This document shows, piece after piece, positions 10,733 through 22,051 of a stretch of 64,000 nucleotides of DNA. The stretch covers positions 10,760,204-10,824,203 of the forward strand of contig NW_026089623.1 in the NCBI RefSeq assembly GCF_024586455.1, in the 5' to 3' direction. Under the pieces are notes generated by a model that was not told where the DNA came from, searched no databases, and saw only the letters and a program-made list of their open reading frames with translations. The stretch comes from Bactrocera neohumeralis. Lineage: Eukaryota; Arthropoda; Insecta; Diptera; Tephritidae. Made by a program: the position numbers and the translations under genes. Each line of letters opens with the position of its first letter. Positions within the stretch are counted from its first letter, which is position 1.

Positions 10733-11150
10733 AGTTAATATTACCTGAAAATATTCTAAACAAACAAACAATAAAACAACCTTATGTGTCAGTAAACAGA
10801 ACAACATTAAAGAAAATCCATCAAAACGACCTTATCTTGGAACAATAGAAGTGCACTGGAAGTACAAAACAAACAATAACAACCCAAATAGATATTTACT
10901 AGTAAACAACTAACATCTCAATAGTACATAGTAAGCAACACTAAGATTTATGTAAGCAAACCCAAACAAATCAAAGGAATAAGATAATCAAAACATTTTT
11001 AGTCCTTAGCAAGTAAGAAACCGCTCTCTTTAGTATAAATAGCAGTAAGATTGTAAAAGATAGTCAGTAAGGAATAACGATCAATAAAGGGGAGATATAC
11101 GGTCTAAACAAAAATATCGTTTCTTTACTCAACGCTAACACACTGCTAGT
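10733..11150 (+). repeat. Errantivirus 3' LTR (element 1)
   Basis: Begins AGTTAATATTACC right after the polypurine tract, in line with the AGTT start of errantivirus LTRs. It holds a promoter-like TATAAATA at 11034-11041, an initiator-like TCAGTA at 11063-11068 (about 29 bases on) and an AATAAA at 11083-11088. The right edge is not certain: it abuts an RTE-like LINE tail at about 11157. The partner 5' LTR would lie left of the window. Confidence 0.6.
11034..11088 (+). promoter_or_regulatory. LTR core promoter and polyadenylation signal
   Basis: TATAAATA at 11034, an arthropod-type initiator TCAGTA at 11063 and AATAAA at 11083 occur in order within the LTR. Their spacing fits a Pol II start inside the LTR and processing shortly after it. 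Confidence 0.45.
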
Positions 11151-11156
11151 GTTTAG

Positions 11157-11222
11157 CTCGCGCTGTTGTTAACTCGGCTATAATCGCGTAAGCGATGTCT
11201 ACGCCAGTAAAGAAGGAGAAGA
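11157..11222 (+). mobile_element. RTE-like LINE, 3' end fragment (66 bp)
   Basis: Matches the last part of the RTE-like family: CGCGCTGTTGTTAACTCGG, then ATCGCGTAAGCG and an AAG-rich tail (gtaaagaaggagaag). It is joined directly to the errantivirus LTR on the left and to Tc1-like sequence on the right. Extreme 5' truncation. Confidence 0.75.
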
Positions 11223-11344
11223 TTCTTAATTTGTAATGACTGCTTCACATCTGCTACCAATACATTGTACGAGATTCTGACACTTAGCTTTAGGTAAAGC
11301 GCACCAAGCTTTTTAACGGCAGAGGAGAGATTTGCTACATTTAT
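11223..11344 (-). pseudogene. Possible carboxy-terminal tail of Tc1-type element 2
   Basis: Read on the reverse strand, this gives NVANLSSAVKKLGALYLKL and more, which resembles the final helical part of a Tc1-type transposase. It could be the continuation of the transposase at 13022-13666 beyond the nested element at 11345-13021. Weak similarity; held with low confidence. Confidence 0.3.
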
Positions 11345-13021
11345 ACGTGCATCACAAAAATAAGTATGCACTGTGTTTATCCGTTATGTTTTCAGGAAAA
11401 AAATGCCGCAGAACTAATAATAATATCCATTTTTTTATTTCTTTCAGTTATTTCATATTTTAGTTAAAAGCAATAGCAAAAAACAGAAACTTAAATTAAT
11501 AATTTTTCAAATTAGAGAAAAAAAGGCTTAAATAGCTAAAAATTACATCACTAAAGTATGTATGCAATAGTAATACATTCCAAAGAAAAAGTTCCAAAGG
11601 TTTTATTTTTGAGCTTTGATGGGCTGTTAATATTTTATTGGATAGCTTTTGGATTTTTTAATTGCATTCAATCCGGATGGCATGGATTTTACCAGTTTTT
11701 GGGTCACTGAAGTTGGAATCTTGCCCCACTCTTCGATTAAAGCAGATATCAAAGATTCTTTGCGGGTTATTTGGCGTCTTCTGATTTTTCTCCCTATAAA
11801 ATGACCCAAATGTTCGATAGGGTTCACATCAAGAGATTGGGCTGGTGTTTTTAATTGTTTGGATGTCTTGTAAAGTAGCAATTCCTTAACAATGTGAGCG
11901 GAGTGTTTTGGATCATTGCCTTGTTGGAAGACAAATGATCCTTCAAGTCCCAATTTGGCCGCACTATCGTTTAAATTCGATATTAATACATATATTAAGG
12001 TAATAATATTTGTTTATTTTATGCTCAATGAATACAAGATTCCTTACACCAGTTGGTGCCATACACCCCCAAACCATGAGCGACCTACCAACATGTTTTA
12101 CCAAGCCAGCCATATTCCGTGAATCAAGCTCTGTATTTACTTTTCTCCATACTTTTTCATGTCCATCTGATCCAAAAATGTATAATTACTTTCATCTGAG
12201 AAAATAACAGAATTCCAGAAATATTCTCTATGTTTACTTTCGAGCTTTCACAAAGTTTAATCTTTTTTGTCTGTTAATGTTGCTTATGAATGGCTTTTTA
12301 CGGACATTACGACCATGGGAACCTGTATCATACAGCACTTGACGATTAGTTTGGGGATGGCAGGTTTTACTGGTCTCATTTTTAATTTCAGTACGCACTT
12401 TTGGAGCACTTTACTTCAGATTAGCCTGTATCTTGTGTGTGATAATGTACCGATCTTTGGAATCAAATGTTTCTTGTCGTCCAGATCTTTCCTTATTTTT
12501 TGTATTGACCTCTTTTTTTGTATTTTTCTACTATTTTTTGAATATTAGAACTACTTTTATTTATTAGTTTTCCAATTTGCCTCTGACTTTTGTTTTCTTT
12601 ATGTATTTTTATAATAGCACCGTTCAAATTTTGTGATAGTTCCTTGACGGGCGGCTCCATGATCAAAATGTAATTGCAATTAACGATGAAATTTAATGAA
12701 AACTTCGGAAAATTATTATTTTATAAAAAAAAACAATACTTATTGCTTCAAAACGTATAAACACTGTGTATCAATCGAAACAATACTGAAATGGTAAATT
12801 GCATACTTATTTATGTGACATGATTTTCGCTTTTTACAGAGAAAATCTAACGGTTTTTAATAACGGACTATATCAATGATATCAATTTGTCATATTCGTG
12901 AAGGCAATATTATGAGTAGTTGTTTTTGGAAAAAAACACAAAATATATACTTTTTATTTTGCAAATAATTTGACTTTTTTTACGCCAATATATAGTGCAT
13001 ACTTATTTCTGTAATACACTG
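11345..13021 (-). mobile_element. Tc1-type DNA transposon (element 1)
   Basis: A reverse-strand element with a decayed Tc1-type transposase between inverted repeats. The left arm, GTGCATCACAAAAATAAGT, starts at 11347; the right arm at 12995-13019 is its near-perfect reverse complement, with TA dinucleotides outside both. A second related arm occurs at 12800-12820, so the right end may have been rearranged. It appears to lie within the 3' part of a second Tc1-type element. Confidence 0.6.
11627..12675 (-). pseudogene. Tc1-type transposase, decayed
   Basis: On the reverse strand the reading starts at about 12660 with a helix-turn-helix domain (KENKSQRQIGKLINKSS), loses frame several times, and ends in the open block 11627-11953. 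That block holds FQQGNDPKHSAH and SLDVNPIEHLGHF, the regions around the second Asp and the final acidic residue of the DDE/DDD catalytic triad. The expected NDPKH and DLNPIEHLW forms are partly altered. It is a dead cut-and-paste transposase gene. Confidence 0.7.
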
Positions 13022-13730
13022 TATATAGTTAACATTTGCAATTTTAGCCTTGACTACATACCATAGGTTTTCAATTGTATTTAAGTTAGGGCTTTGCGCT
13101 GACCAATCCAAAGTACCTATCCTCTTTGCAGAAAACCAATTTTTTACTAGCTTCGAGGAGCGTTTAGAATCGTAATTTTTTAAAATCTGCAAGTACTGAA
13201 ACTTGTCCATTTTTCCATTATTCTTACGTGCGGACCTACATCATGCAAAGAAAATGCTCCCTAAACCTTAATATTTCCGCCTTCAATCTTTATCGTCTTT
13301 TGAGTGTACTTAGGATTTCTTTTTTTTGTACTTTGGATAATCTACAAGTATTCTGCCATCTGGTCCTATCCTGTTAAGCTTTGTTTCGTCAATCCATAAT
13401 ACATTTTTCCAAAAATTAGAGCTTGCTTGATGAGCTTTTGCGAAGATCAGTCGTTTTGAAATATATATTTTTTTCGAAAGGAATGGCTTCTTCCTCGATA
13501 TGTTTATATATTTGGTATCCGTATTACGTGGTCTTGGGTTTTGAATACTGCCTTTGACCAATACTTTGGAATTCTTCATACATGATTTGATTGCGTTGTA
13601 TACTTTTTTAGGAGAAATTTCCATTAGCTTAGCAATTTCGGCTACTTCTTGGCCTTTTTTACACATGTTCCAAATTATTCGATATTCTTCTATTGTAATA
13701 TGATTTCGGGATCCAATTTTAAACTTTTAA
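13022..13730 (-). pseudogene. Tc1-type transposase of element 2, internally deleted
   Basis: The upstream frame (from about 13730, Met at 13666) has a helix-turn-helix with GQEVAEIAKLMEISPKKVY and a later WIDETKLNRIGPDG block that includes the first catalytic Asp. The frame then fails at about 13310. The second piece, 13022-13210, shows WSAQSPNLNTIENLW with the final Glu of the triad. The middle part, including the usual D-N-D-P-K-H region, is missing or unreadable, so the enzyme is inactive. Confidence 0.65.
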
Positions 13731-14044
13731 TTATTTATTTTTCAACAACACTTTAAATAATGTTCTTATATTAAAAACTGCGCTAGTATTACTTCTACAA
13801 AGAAATCTGTGCCATTTATGTCCACTCAAAATCAGCATTAACTACGCGTAATTGGTAACGGTACACAAAAAGCAAAATATAACGGAATATTTGGGCAGTA
13901 CAGTACAACTCTACAGCAGCTTTGATACAGCAGTACCAAATTGAATGCAAAATTTTTACATTTTAATCAACTTTAACTTAAACAATTTTAGCATTTAGAT
14001 ATATGAAATCAAACTTTGGGCCATTTATGTGTCCATAGCTGTAT
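13022..14044 (-). mobile_element. Tc1-type DNA transposon (element 2), interrupted
   Basis: A different Tc1-type family on the reverse strand. Its outer inverted-repeat end is best seen at 14018-14042, where the reverse strand reads CAGCTATGGACACATAAAT next to a TA. The left end is displaced or lost. Transposase pieces lie at 13310-13730 and 13022-13210. The last 300 bp to 14044 are non-coding terminal sequence. Confidence 0.55.
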
Positions 14045-14242
14045 ACAACAAATGTGTATGCACAGAATAACATACTATATAATAGGTACATATTAAATTG
14101 AACGCTTCCATATGCTTCAAAAGTTTACTTGCACTAGTATCCGGCAATACTCTTATACTTGATCAAGTAACAAGCAAGATTATTTAAAATTTGTAAGCGA
14201 AGGCAAACATTAAAATCTCAAGATAACAAGTAAGAGAGGGCT

Positions 14243-14870
14243 AAGTTCGGGTGCAACTGAACATTTTATACTTTTGCAACTTGCTGGAATCAAAGCCAGG
14301 GAAATACCTTACGATGAAAAACGTCAACCAGAGGATCGGAATCTAAGCAATTTTATATACATAAGTATACATATAACGTATATAACTTATACACTGACCT
14401 ACGTACATACATATATACATATTCGGAATAAGATTTGTTAGAAAAACCAAAATAATTATACATAGTCATTATATAAAATCAGCCGGATGAACAAAAATCC
14501 TGGAAATGGTCATATGGGCTAGGTGAAGTTTTCGCCAAATTGTTTTCATTTTAGGCACAATGATATAATGTTATATTATGAGTAAAATACGTTCTGAAAT
14601 TTTCATTCAGATAATTGAAATATTGGCCGCTATATCCAGTATAAAGTCAGCCGGAAGTTCGAAAATCTTTATATACGGTAGATGGGGGCTCAGGAAAGTA
14701 TTGACCCGATTTAACCCATTTTGGATACACAGAATTACTACTGCAGGTAAAGGATTCTATCTGAATTTCTATTGAAATCTCACAAATTGGTTGGATTTAA
14801 ACAATTTTTTGTCATAAAGTGGCTTACACTAAAGGCATTATTCGTGCAAAGTTTAATCTCATTGGCCAAA
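14243..14870 (+). repeat. Diverged relative of the 1-kb repeat family
   Basis: Starts aagtaagagagggctaag and continues with a TTCGGGTGCAACTGAACATTT block, clearly related to the start of the 1-kb repeats, then diverges. About 630 bp of non-coding DNA follow, with no clear right end. I take this as a separate subfamily. Confidence 0.45.
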
Positions 14871-15440
14871 TGAGCCTCAGGTACTATACCAGCATACAAC
14901 CCTACATAGAGGCGCAACACCGACACACCACATTCATCATTTCACCACACACGTTCCACAACATTTACCCACACAACATCCACAATGTCACCGCTACTGC
15001 AGATCTAGCAGCTGACCGACACCCCACACCAAAACGCTAAAAAAGGAACAACGGGTAGCGGGCCGGCCTCTTTTTCGACATCACGCTCAAGGAAACAACA
15101 TCGGCGCGCTCGACCTCTTTTGTACATCTTTTTGCGACAGTGATCTTTTACGATTTCATTAAATTGTGCTTTTTGAAGTTATACTTCTTATACGAGTTCG
15201 GAAAAGGTTGCGATAAATTCAGGTTGCGCAACCTTGCTTAATATGAATTTACGCAACCTTGTCTGCGAAGATGTTCGAGCAGCAAGCGAAGCGGTGACAA
15301 TCGGCGATCGTTTGTTCGTTTCTTTCGGCACAGCTCGGCTTTTCTACCAACAACACAATGTTGCCATGGTAATGCTGTTGTTGTTTTTGTAGAAAAATGT
15401 TTCAATTTTTGGTTGGTGACATATTCAATTAAAAATAAAT
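14871..15440. other. Stretch without recognised genes
   Basis: Includes a CA-rich tract (about 14930-15030) and ordinary AT-rich DNA. Short frames here have no family features. Nothing else recognised. Confidence 0.5.
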
Positions 15441-15566
15441 TCTGTTGGGATTCGAACCTACGTACTCGTCGTAATTTCTCAAGCGCTTACCACCAACATC
15501 ACCATTGACACTTGTATTGCGTTGTCCTAATTATGATTTGGTTATGCATGAAAGAAATATACAATG
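15441..15566 (-). repeat. tRNA-like SINE candidate, copy 1
   Basis: On the reverse strand this reads like a Pol III unit: a tggtggtaagcgcttg stretch resembling an A-box region, then GGTTCGAATCCC at 15447-15458 (B box), then an A/T-rich end. A similar unit is at 17071-17198. The fold does not give a clean cloverleaf, so I call it tRNA-derived rather than a functional tRNA. Confidence 0.4.
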
Positions 15567-15589
15567 GATCGCCGATTGTTACCTCTTTC

Positions 15590-16659
15590 CTTGCTGCTGC
15601 TGCGCATATGTATGTTTGTATGCTTGTGCATTATTGAAGTTATGCTTCTTTTTCTTTCGTTTGTCTTTCATTTCTGCGAATTCTCAACTATTTTGCTCAT
15701 ATTTTGGTTGAAATACTCTGCGTTGGCCGTTGAAAAATTAAGGCTATACTTTACAGGATCATTTCTGTAGTTAGTCTTCATTTACATTTTTTGGAAATCG
15801 ACCCGCAATGACGAAGAATATCGTTTTATCTGACCGCGTGAGGTTTAAGAAGTTCATTTCTAATTTTGTCTTGTGGCATATTAGAAATGATGTTTCTTCG
15901 AAAATCGTTCGCTTACAACGGATAAAACGACTTCTGAGTGGTGATTTTAATAAATAAATTCCTTTTGGTTGAAATGCTCTGCGTTGGCCGTTGAAAAGTT
16001 AAGACTATACTTCTCAGGATCATTCATTCCTTTCATTTCTTCAAAGAAATTAATGACCTTTAGAAATATGCATATTTCCATTATTTCGTTGTCATTTCCA
16101 TATTCGTAGCAATAGAATTTCTATGGCATAAGTAAAGTAATGGCCGCCGATTGTCACCCCTTGCCGCTGTAGCAGCTTCGCCTACAAACATGCGTAAATA
16201 TGTATGTAAGTATACGTATGATCGTGAATACATATCGACGCAGATTTTGCGATGTAATGCATTTTTAGCTTTTGCCATCGTCGCGAAAAGACGACTTGTT
16301 GGCAAAGGCATGCTCGGGGAGATGTTACGGCCTCTGTTTTTATGAATGAAGCGAGATCGCTTGTGGAATTTGCGCCTGCGTTCATGAATGAAATCGTTTT
16401 TGTTGTAAAATTTACTACACTTGTTGTTCGCCAATTTGGCTGCCATATTGACTTGTGAAGATCAATTTTTTGTTGGTGACATATTCATATGTGTACGCAT
16501 ATGTATGTTTGTATGCTTGTGCATTATTTGTTTGGCAATGTATGCAAATATATGTACATATAAGTATATATGAATGTATGAACATGCAAGTCAATGTGCG
16601 CAAATGTAATAAGTATATTGATTAGTGTTGAAAATATGATTTCAATTTCTGAACGCGCA
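15590..16659. repeat. Roughly 1.05-kb dispersed repeat, copy A
   Basis: Non-coding, rich in TATG/CATA runs. It matches 21045-22051 with scattered differences, and therefore 26428-27434, which is identical to the latter. The shared block ends at GAACGCGCAC. Short frames inside are not supported as genes. The element class is unknown. Confidence 0.6.
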
Positions 16660-16740
16660 CATGCGTATACATACACTCATATGAGCATGTGCAGATACAC
16701 AATATAGGATAGAAGATGTATGCCTTTTAACATCGTATAG

Positions 16741-17033
16741 TATACAAATAAATATTTTTCTTACTAATAGAAATTAAATTTATCACAGCAATATACATAA
16801 TATACAAGTATTCGACGCAGTACCCGCCGGGGGAAGCAGAGGAAGAGGAAGACCTCCACTCCGTTGGAATGACCAAGTGGAGAAGGACCTGGCTTCGCTT
16901 GGAATATCCAATTGGCGCCACGTAGCGAAAAGAAGAAACGACTGGCGCGCTGTTGTTAACTCGGCTATAATCGCGTAAGCGGTGTCTACGCCAATTAAGA
17001 AAAAGATTAGTAAGAAAAATATTTATTTGTATA
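16741..17033. repeat. Inverted-repeat cassette around a LINE tail
   Basis: A 28-base perfect inverted repeat (left arm 16741-16768, ending TTTTTCTTACTAAT; right arm 17006-17033, starting ATTAGTAAGAAAAA) encloses about 240 bp, most of it the RTE-like LINE 3' end. It could be a foldback or MITE-like unit that captured a LINE tail, or the result of an inverted duplication. Confidence 0.55.
16809..17005 (+). mobile_element. RTE-like LINE, 3' end fragment (about 200 bp)
   Basis: Closely matches 4569-4770 of the near full-length copy: carboxy-terminal coding for RGRPPLRWNDQ, then the GCGCGCTGTTGTTAACTC block and an A-rich tail (about 16996-17005). Heavily 5'-truncated. It sits inside the inverted-repeat cassette. 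Confidence 0.85.
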
Positions 17034-17070
17034 GTATGTATATGATGTTAAAAGCAAAAAATTAAAAATT

Positions 17071-17198
17071 TATTCTGTCGAGATTCGAACCTGTGGTAGC
17101 ATCTTGACTTCCCAAGTGCTTACCACCAACACCACCATTGACGCTTAGGTTGCGCTGACTTAAGTATGGTTTGGTTATGCATGTAAGAAACATACGAT
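17071..17198 (-). repeat. tRNA-like SINE candidate, copy 2
   Basis: Second copy of the unit at 15441-15566, with GGTTCGAATCT (reverse strand) at 17081-17091 and a tggtggtaagcacttgg stretch upstream. The similarity spans about 125 bp and includes both Pol III-like boxes. Confidence 0.4.
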
Positions 17199-18058
17199 GG
17201 TTCTAATAATTTTGTTTAAGTATAGAAATATGCTTTTGTAGAACATTTGCATTCGCAAACATACAGACAAATGTGCAAACGACATAATATGTGTATGTAT
17301 GATTGTTTCGCATTTTGCTTCTACGCCGGTCAAATTTCTATACAAAAATCGGCTGAAATGTGTGAGAAAATAAAAAATGGACAACTAGGGCAAATAATTT
17401 TTAAAAAATTTATTGACAATTAAATATAAATGAAAATACATGTAAATTTACCTAAATTTACTTAAATTTATTGAAATTTCGTTTCGCATTTTTCGGCACT
17501 TTCAAATTAATTAATATAAGTAAAATTCACGACTTAACCCGCACACGTCTTATTCGTGCAAAATTTCCAACTTTATGAAAATTGGCGCAATTATTGACAC
17601 TTCAATTTTATGTAAAGTTTAAACCATGTTTACATATGAATATATAATATATTTGATTTTGGCGCAATTATCGACACTTGTCAATTTGCCCAATATATTA
17701 GTAGGATAAAGCTCAATACTTATTTACATATGATATATACAAAGAACATGTAAGAAGAAGATTTTTACTTAATATGTAAATATTTGTTTGATTTTGGCGC
17801 AATTATTGACACTTGTCTTAATATACAAAATTGGGCCAAAACGAAACAATGAAATACATACTAATTACTTCTGCATGTCAATATGGAAATGCCGACGGCA
17901 AAACGCAAAGGCATATATTGCACATACATACAAGCGATTTCTTGGTTGAAAGCAAAAATTGAAGCATGAGAAATTGAAATGCCGACGGCAAAACGAAATT
18001 GTTTACATTCATACATTGCTTATGAATCATGAAAATAGCATCATAATGTTTAGGTAAA
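17199..18058. repeat. AT-rich tract with repeated short motifs
   Basis: No gene seen. The motif TTGGCGCAATTATTGACACTT, or a close variant, occurs three times (near 17582, 17658 and 17790), and AATGCCGACGGCAAAACG occurs twice (near 17888 and 17978). Spacing is irregular. Origin unknown. Confidence 0.45.
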
Positions 18059-18729
18059 TCTATATATATAAAAGAAAGTGACGTTAGTTACTACGCTTAT
18101 AACTGGAGAACGCCTGGACTGATTTTGGTGATTACCAATTCGGAGACCTGTCCTGCCTGCCCAAACAAGAAGAATACTTAAGAAAATTCTGGAAAATTTT
18201 CCAAAAAAAAAAAAATATGAAGAAAATAAATTTTCAAATACGATTTTAAAAAGGAAATAAAAACGAACATGATTTTAAATGCTGGCGCATAACTCAAAAA
18301 CGCCTGGACTAATTTTGCCAATTCTTTTTTTAAAATGTTCGTTGAGGCTCAAGGATAGTTTTTATGGTGAAAAAAATTCGATTAATTGCCGGAAAACTCC
18401 CAAAAAGAGCCCTTTTTTTCCCATATGAACGAATGAATGCTGTTAGTAACGCTAATGCTCGAGAACAGCTGAACCAATCTTGATGAAATTTTCAGAGGTT
18501 GTTCGCTGTGGAGTATGCTTTTCGTGAGGAAAAGTCGGAAAGTTGGACAATTCCAAAAAAATTACTTTTTTTCATACAAAAATTTTTTTTCAACATTTTT
18601 CCTTTTGTTTTTCAGTTGTCAAATTTTTCGTTTGCTTTCTTTATTCCGGTTATTCAAAAAAAATGATTGAAATTTATTCCGTGAAAACGTTATGTGTGTT
18701 TCACACAAAGTGCTCAATTACAGATTGAA

Positions 18730-19867
18730 ATTTGTTATGATGCCACGAAGAGGTCACGTTCGTTTTGGCATCAACATAAGTATGTATATTGACAGCCCAT
18801 GGCACATGACCGAGTATTCCCAGGATGCGATGACATACGAATGAAATTATGGGTCGCGGGCAATCAGCAAGCGATCGTCACGATGTCAGTGGACAACTTT
18901 TCAAACAACAGTTGTGCTGTTTTGTAAACTTTATCTTAAAACAACGTATATGTGGTGCTGTTAGATGCTGGGTGTACTTTGTTGAGTGGCAAAAGAGAGG
19001 TTTGCCGCACGCACATATTCTTCTTTGGATGGTGGATGGTGGTTACACCAAATCAAATTGATGAAATCATTTCTGCGGAAATTCCTGATCCAGAGATAGA
19101 AGCAGAATTATACGAAACCAATATGGTTCATGTACCTTACGGACATCACCATACCACTTCGGTTTGTATGTCTGACAATAAATGTACGAAACACTATCCA
19201 GGTGCTTTTCTTTCGGAAACACAAACTAGAAATGATGGATATCCAATGTATGAGCGTCGCTCACCAGATGACAATGGCAGAACATTTAGCATTCAATTTA
19301 GAGGCGTGAATATCGAAGTTAACAACACATCGAAGTCGACAACATATGGATCGTCCCATATTCGCCACTGTTGTCTAATTCACATTCAAAAGTCATGTCA
19401 ATGTTGCGTATTGCAGTTTGGTGTAATCGATAAAATACGTGTGTAAATACGTCTCCAAAGGAAGCAACATGGCGGTTACTGATCTTGAACGATACGGTCG
19501 ATACGTGAACTGCAATAAAGCGCTTTGTATGCTATTTACTTTTGCGATTCATGAACGTTTTCCGACTGTTGTGCGTCTCGCAGTTAATTTGGAGAATGAC
19601 CAAATAGTCTATTTCAACACAGAGAATGCAGTACAGACAGAGAAAACACCCCCAGCAGCAAAATTAACATTTACGAGTTTTTCTCAACTTTCGTCAGTGA
19701 ACCGTTTGCGAGAACTTGCTCTATTCGGAAATATCTTGATATTATATATACAATTACAATTACAATTACAATTGCTGGAGCATGATATTCACTGGAATGA
19801 AGTTCGCTCACTTTTCGCGATGATCAGCGTCAAATTAGCGTCAATTATGGAATACGAACAAAAATGA
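18730..19867 (+). pseudogene. Helitron Rep domain, broken
   Basis: Pieces of the replication initiator that nicks and joins single strands. They include GQSASDRHDVSGQLFKQQL, then VEWQKRGLPHAHILLWM with the HxH metal motif, then KYVSKGSNMAV near the second Rep motif (the usual YxxK Tyr region), after a frame change at about 19440. The end of this piece, MLFTFAIHERFPTVVRLAV, leads toward the helicase, but the Walker motifs are absent. Frameshifts near 18955 and 19440. Confidence 0.7.
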
Positions 19868-19982
19868 CATTGCCGAAGACATTTTACATCGTATTCGCTA
19901 AGAATTGGAAATGGGTAAATTCCGGTTGATACTTCCGGTGGTTTGATATCAATTCCATCTTCCCTTTACCAATTCACCAAAG

Positions 19983-20560
19983 ATGAACTCATCACGAATA
20001 TTCGGACATTGGACAAATTATCGTAACTACAATTCCTTAAGTGCACGCGCAATGTTAGCTGCCAAAAATACCGATGTTGTTGACTTAAAATGGAAGATTC
20101 AAAGTCAAATTCCGGGAGACTTGCGGTCATACAAATTGATCGATCGTGAAATTTCCAAATTCTTTGAATAGGCTTGGTATGCCACCGCATCATTTGCGTC
20201 TCGAAGTTGGATCTGTCGTTATTATGTGCCACAATCTTCAGGCGCCGAAACTGTGTAATGGAACCTGACTGATTGTGACGCAGCTATCGAATACAAAGGG
20301 GCAGAATGCTTGATTCTATGAATTCCTCTGAGTTCTAACGATTTGCCATTTCAGTTCAAACGTATTCAGTTTCCAGTGAAAATTGCATTTGAGACACAAG
20401 GATAGTCGCATAGTGTATGGTATACATTTGAAAATGATATGTTTTTCACTCAGGCAGATATACGTGGCCTGCTCACGAGTTGGAAAACCATCTTTTCTAT
20501 AGTACACCGGAACAGAAACCAAAAAATGTTGTTTATCAAGCTGAGATACATTGAAAAAAA
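19983..20560 (+). pseudogene. Helitron helicase carboxy-terminal remnant
   Basis: Reads SARAMLAAKNTDVVDLKWKI and IPGDLRSYKLIDREI, a conserved helicase segment of Helitrons, then a stop, and later LPFQFKRIQFPVKIAF, which normally leads to the last helicase motif. ATP-binding motifs are missing, so there is a large internal deletion. The same remnant recurs at 25360-25943. Confidence 0.65.
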
Positions 20561-21044
20561 GTGAAATGATAAATTCAACTTTTTCATTTCTAAACACATA
20601 ATTTCACGCAGGACAACGACTGCAGGGTCAGCTAGTCTTTTATATATTAAAAATGAGTTATTATAAAAAAATAAGACCAAATTAGCATTAAATAATTTGA
20701 AAAATAAGAAATCAAAAATAAAAGAGTTCTACATACATATTTCCATCCTATGGAATATCAGAGAAATCATTTTATAAATACATACATATATTTCTGTCTC
20801 TTCATATTCTCGGTTAGAATATGTGAGAGAATTGAAAAAAATGTTAAAATTGCGAGGCGAATTCCGACCTACAATGTTAACAAATGCGGTGAATTCCCTA
20901 ATTTGAATCTATCAAATGTTCGCAGTCGAACCTGCATCTTCTCTATACTTTTAAGTTCTCTGGTCAGTCTTCATTTACTTTCTTTGTAAATCGACCCGCG
21001 ATGACGTGGTGACTATTCACATGTGTGCGTATATATACTCGTAC

Positions 21045-22051
21045 ATAGTTATACTCCTTTTTCTTTCCTTTGTCTTTCATATCTGCGAATTCTCAACTAT
21101 TTTATGTGACCTTTTGTTGAAATACCCTGCGTTGGTCCTTGAAAAATTCATTTACATTTTTTGGAAATCGACCCGCGATGACGAAGTATTTTCGTTTTAT
21201 CTGACAGCGTAAGGTTAAGAAGTTCATTTCTAATTTTGTCTTGTGGCATATTAGTAATGATGTTTTTTCGAAAATCTTTCGCTTACAACGGATAAAACGA
21301 CTTCTGAGTGGTGATTTTAATGAATAAATTCCTTTTGGTTGAAATGCTCTGCGTTGGCCGTTGAAAAGTTAAGACTATACTTCTCAGGATCATTCATTCC
21401 TTTCATTTCTTCAAAGAAATTAATGACCTTTAGAAATATGCATATTTCCATTATTTCGTTGTCATTTCCATATTCGTAGCAATAGAATTTCTATGGCATA
21501 AGTAAAGTAATGGCCGCCGATTGTCACCCCTTGCCGCTGTTGCAGCTTCGCCTACAAACATGCGTAAATATGTATGTATGTATACGTATGATCGTGAATA
21601 CATATCGACGCAGATTTTTGCGAGAAGCACCAGAAAGTTGTGCAATTTATGATTTTAGCTTTTGCCATCGTCGCGAAAAGACGACTTGTTGGCAAAGGCA
21701 TGCTCGGGGAGATGTTACGGCCTCTGTTTTTATGAATGAAGCGAGATCGCTTGTGGAATTTGCGCCTGCGTTCATGAATGAAATCGTTTTTGTTGTAAAA
21801 TTTACTACACTTGTTCTTCGCTAATTTGGCTGCCATATTGACTTGTGAAGATCAATTTTTTGTTGGTGACATATTCATATGTGTACGCATATGTATGTTT
21901 GTATGCTTGTGCATTATTTGTTTGGCAATGTATGCAAATATATGTACATAGAAGTATATATGAATGTATGAACATGCAAGCCAATGCGCGCACATGTAAT
22001 AAGTATATTGATAAGTGATGAAAATATGATTTCAATTTCTGAACGCGCACC
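21045..22051. repeat. Dispersed 1-kb repeat, copy B
   Basis: Relative of 15590-16659, non-coding, with the same order of landmarks: the tgcgttggccgttgaaaa block, the tatgtatgtatacgtatg run, then GAACGCGCAC. After 22051 the sequences part. The 20636-21044 stretch before it is AT-rich without a recognised gene. Confidence 0.6.

Larger units (their letters stand above)
18059..20635 (+). mobile_element. Decayed Helitron with both ends
   Basis: A rolling-circle transposon. It begins TCTATATATATAAAAGAA at 18059, preceded by A, and ends in CTAG at 20635, followed by T, as expected for insertion between A and T. Just before the end, a short GC-rich stretch (ctgcagggtcag) could form the terminal hairpin. 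The interior carries Rep and helicase remnants in the same direction. At 2.6 kb it is much shorter than autonomous Helitrons. Its 3' third is repeated at 25081-26018. Confidence 0.75.

Noticed and set aside
12267..12548. 93-codon forward frame
   Set aside because: Antisense shadow of the decayed Tc1 transposase.
15441..15566. Functional tRNA gene
   Set aside because: B box is good, but no acceptable cloverleaf and the unit is longer than a tRNA; better explained as a tRNA-derived repeat.
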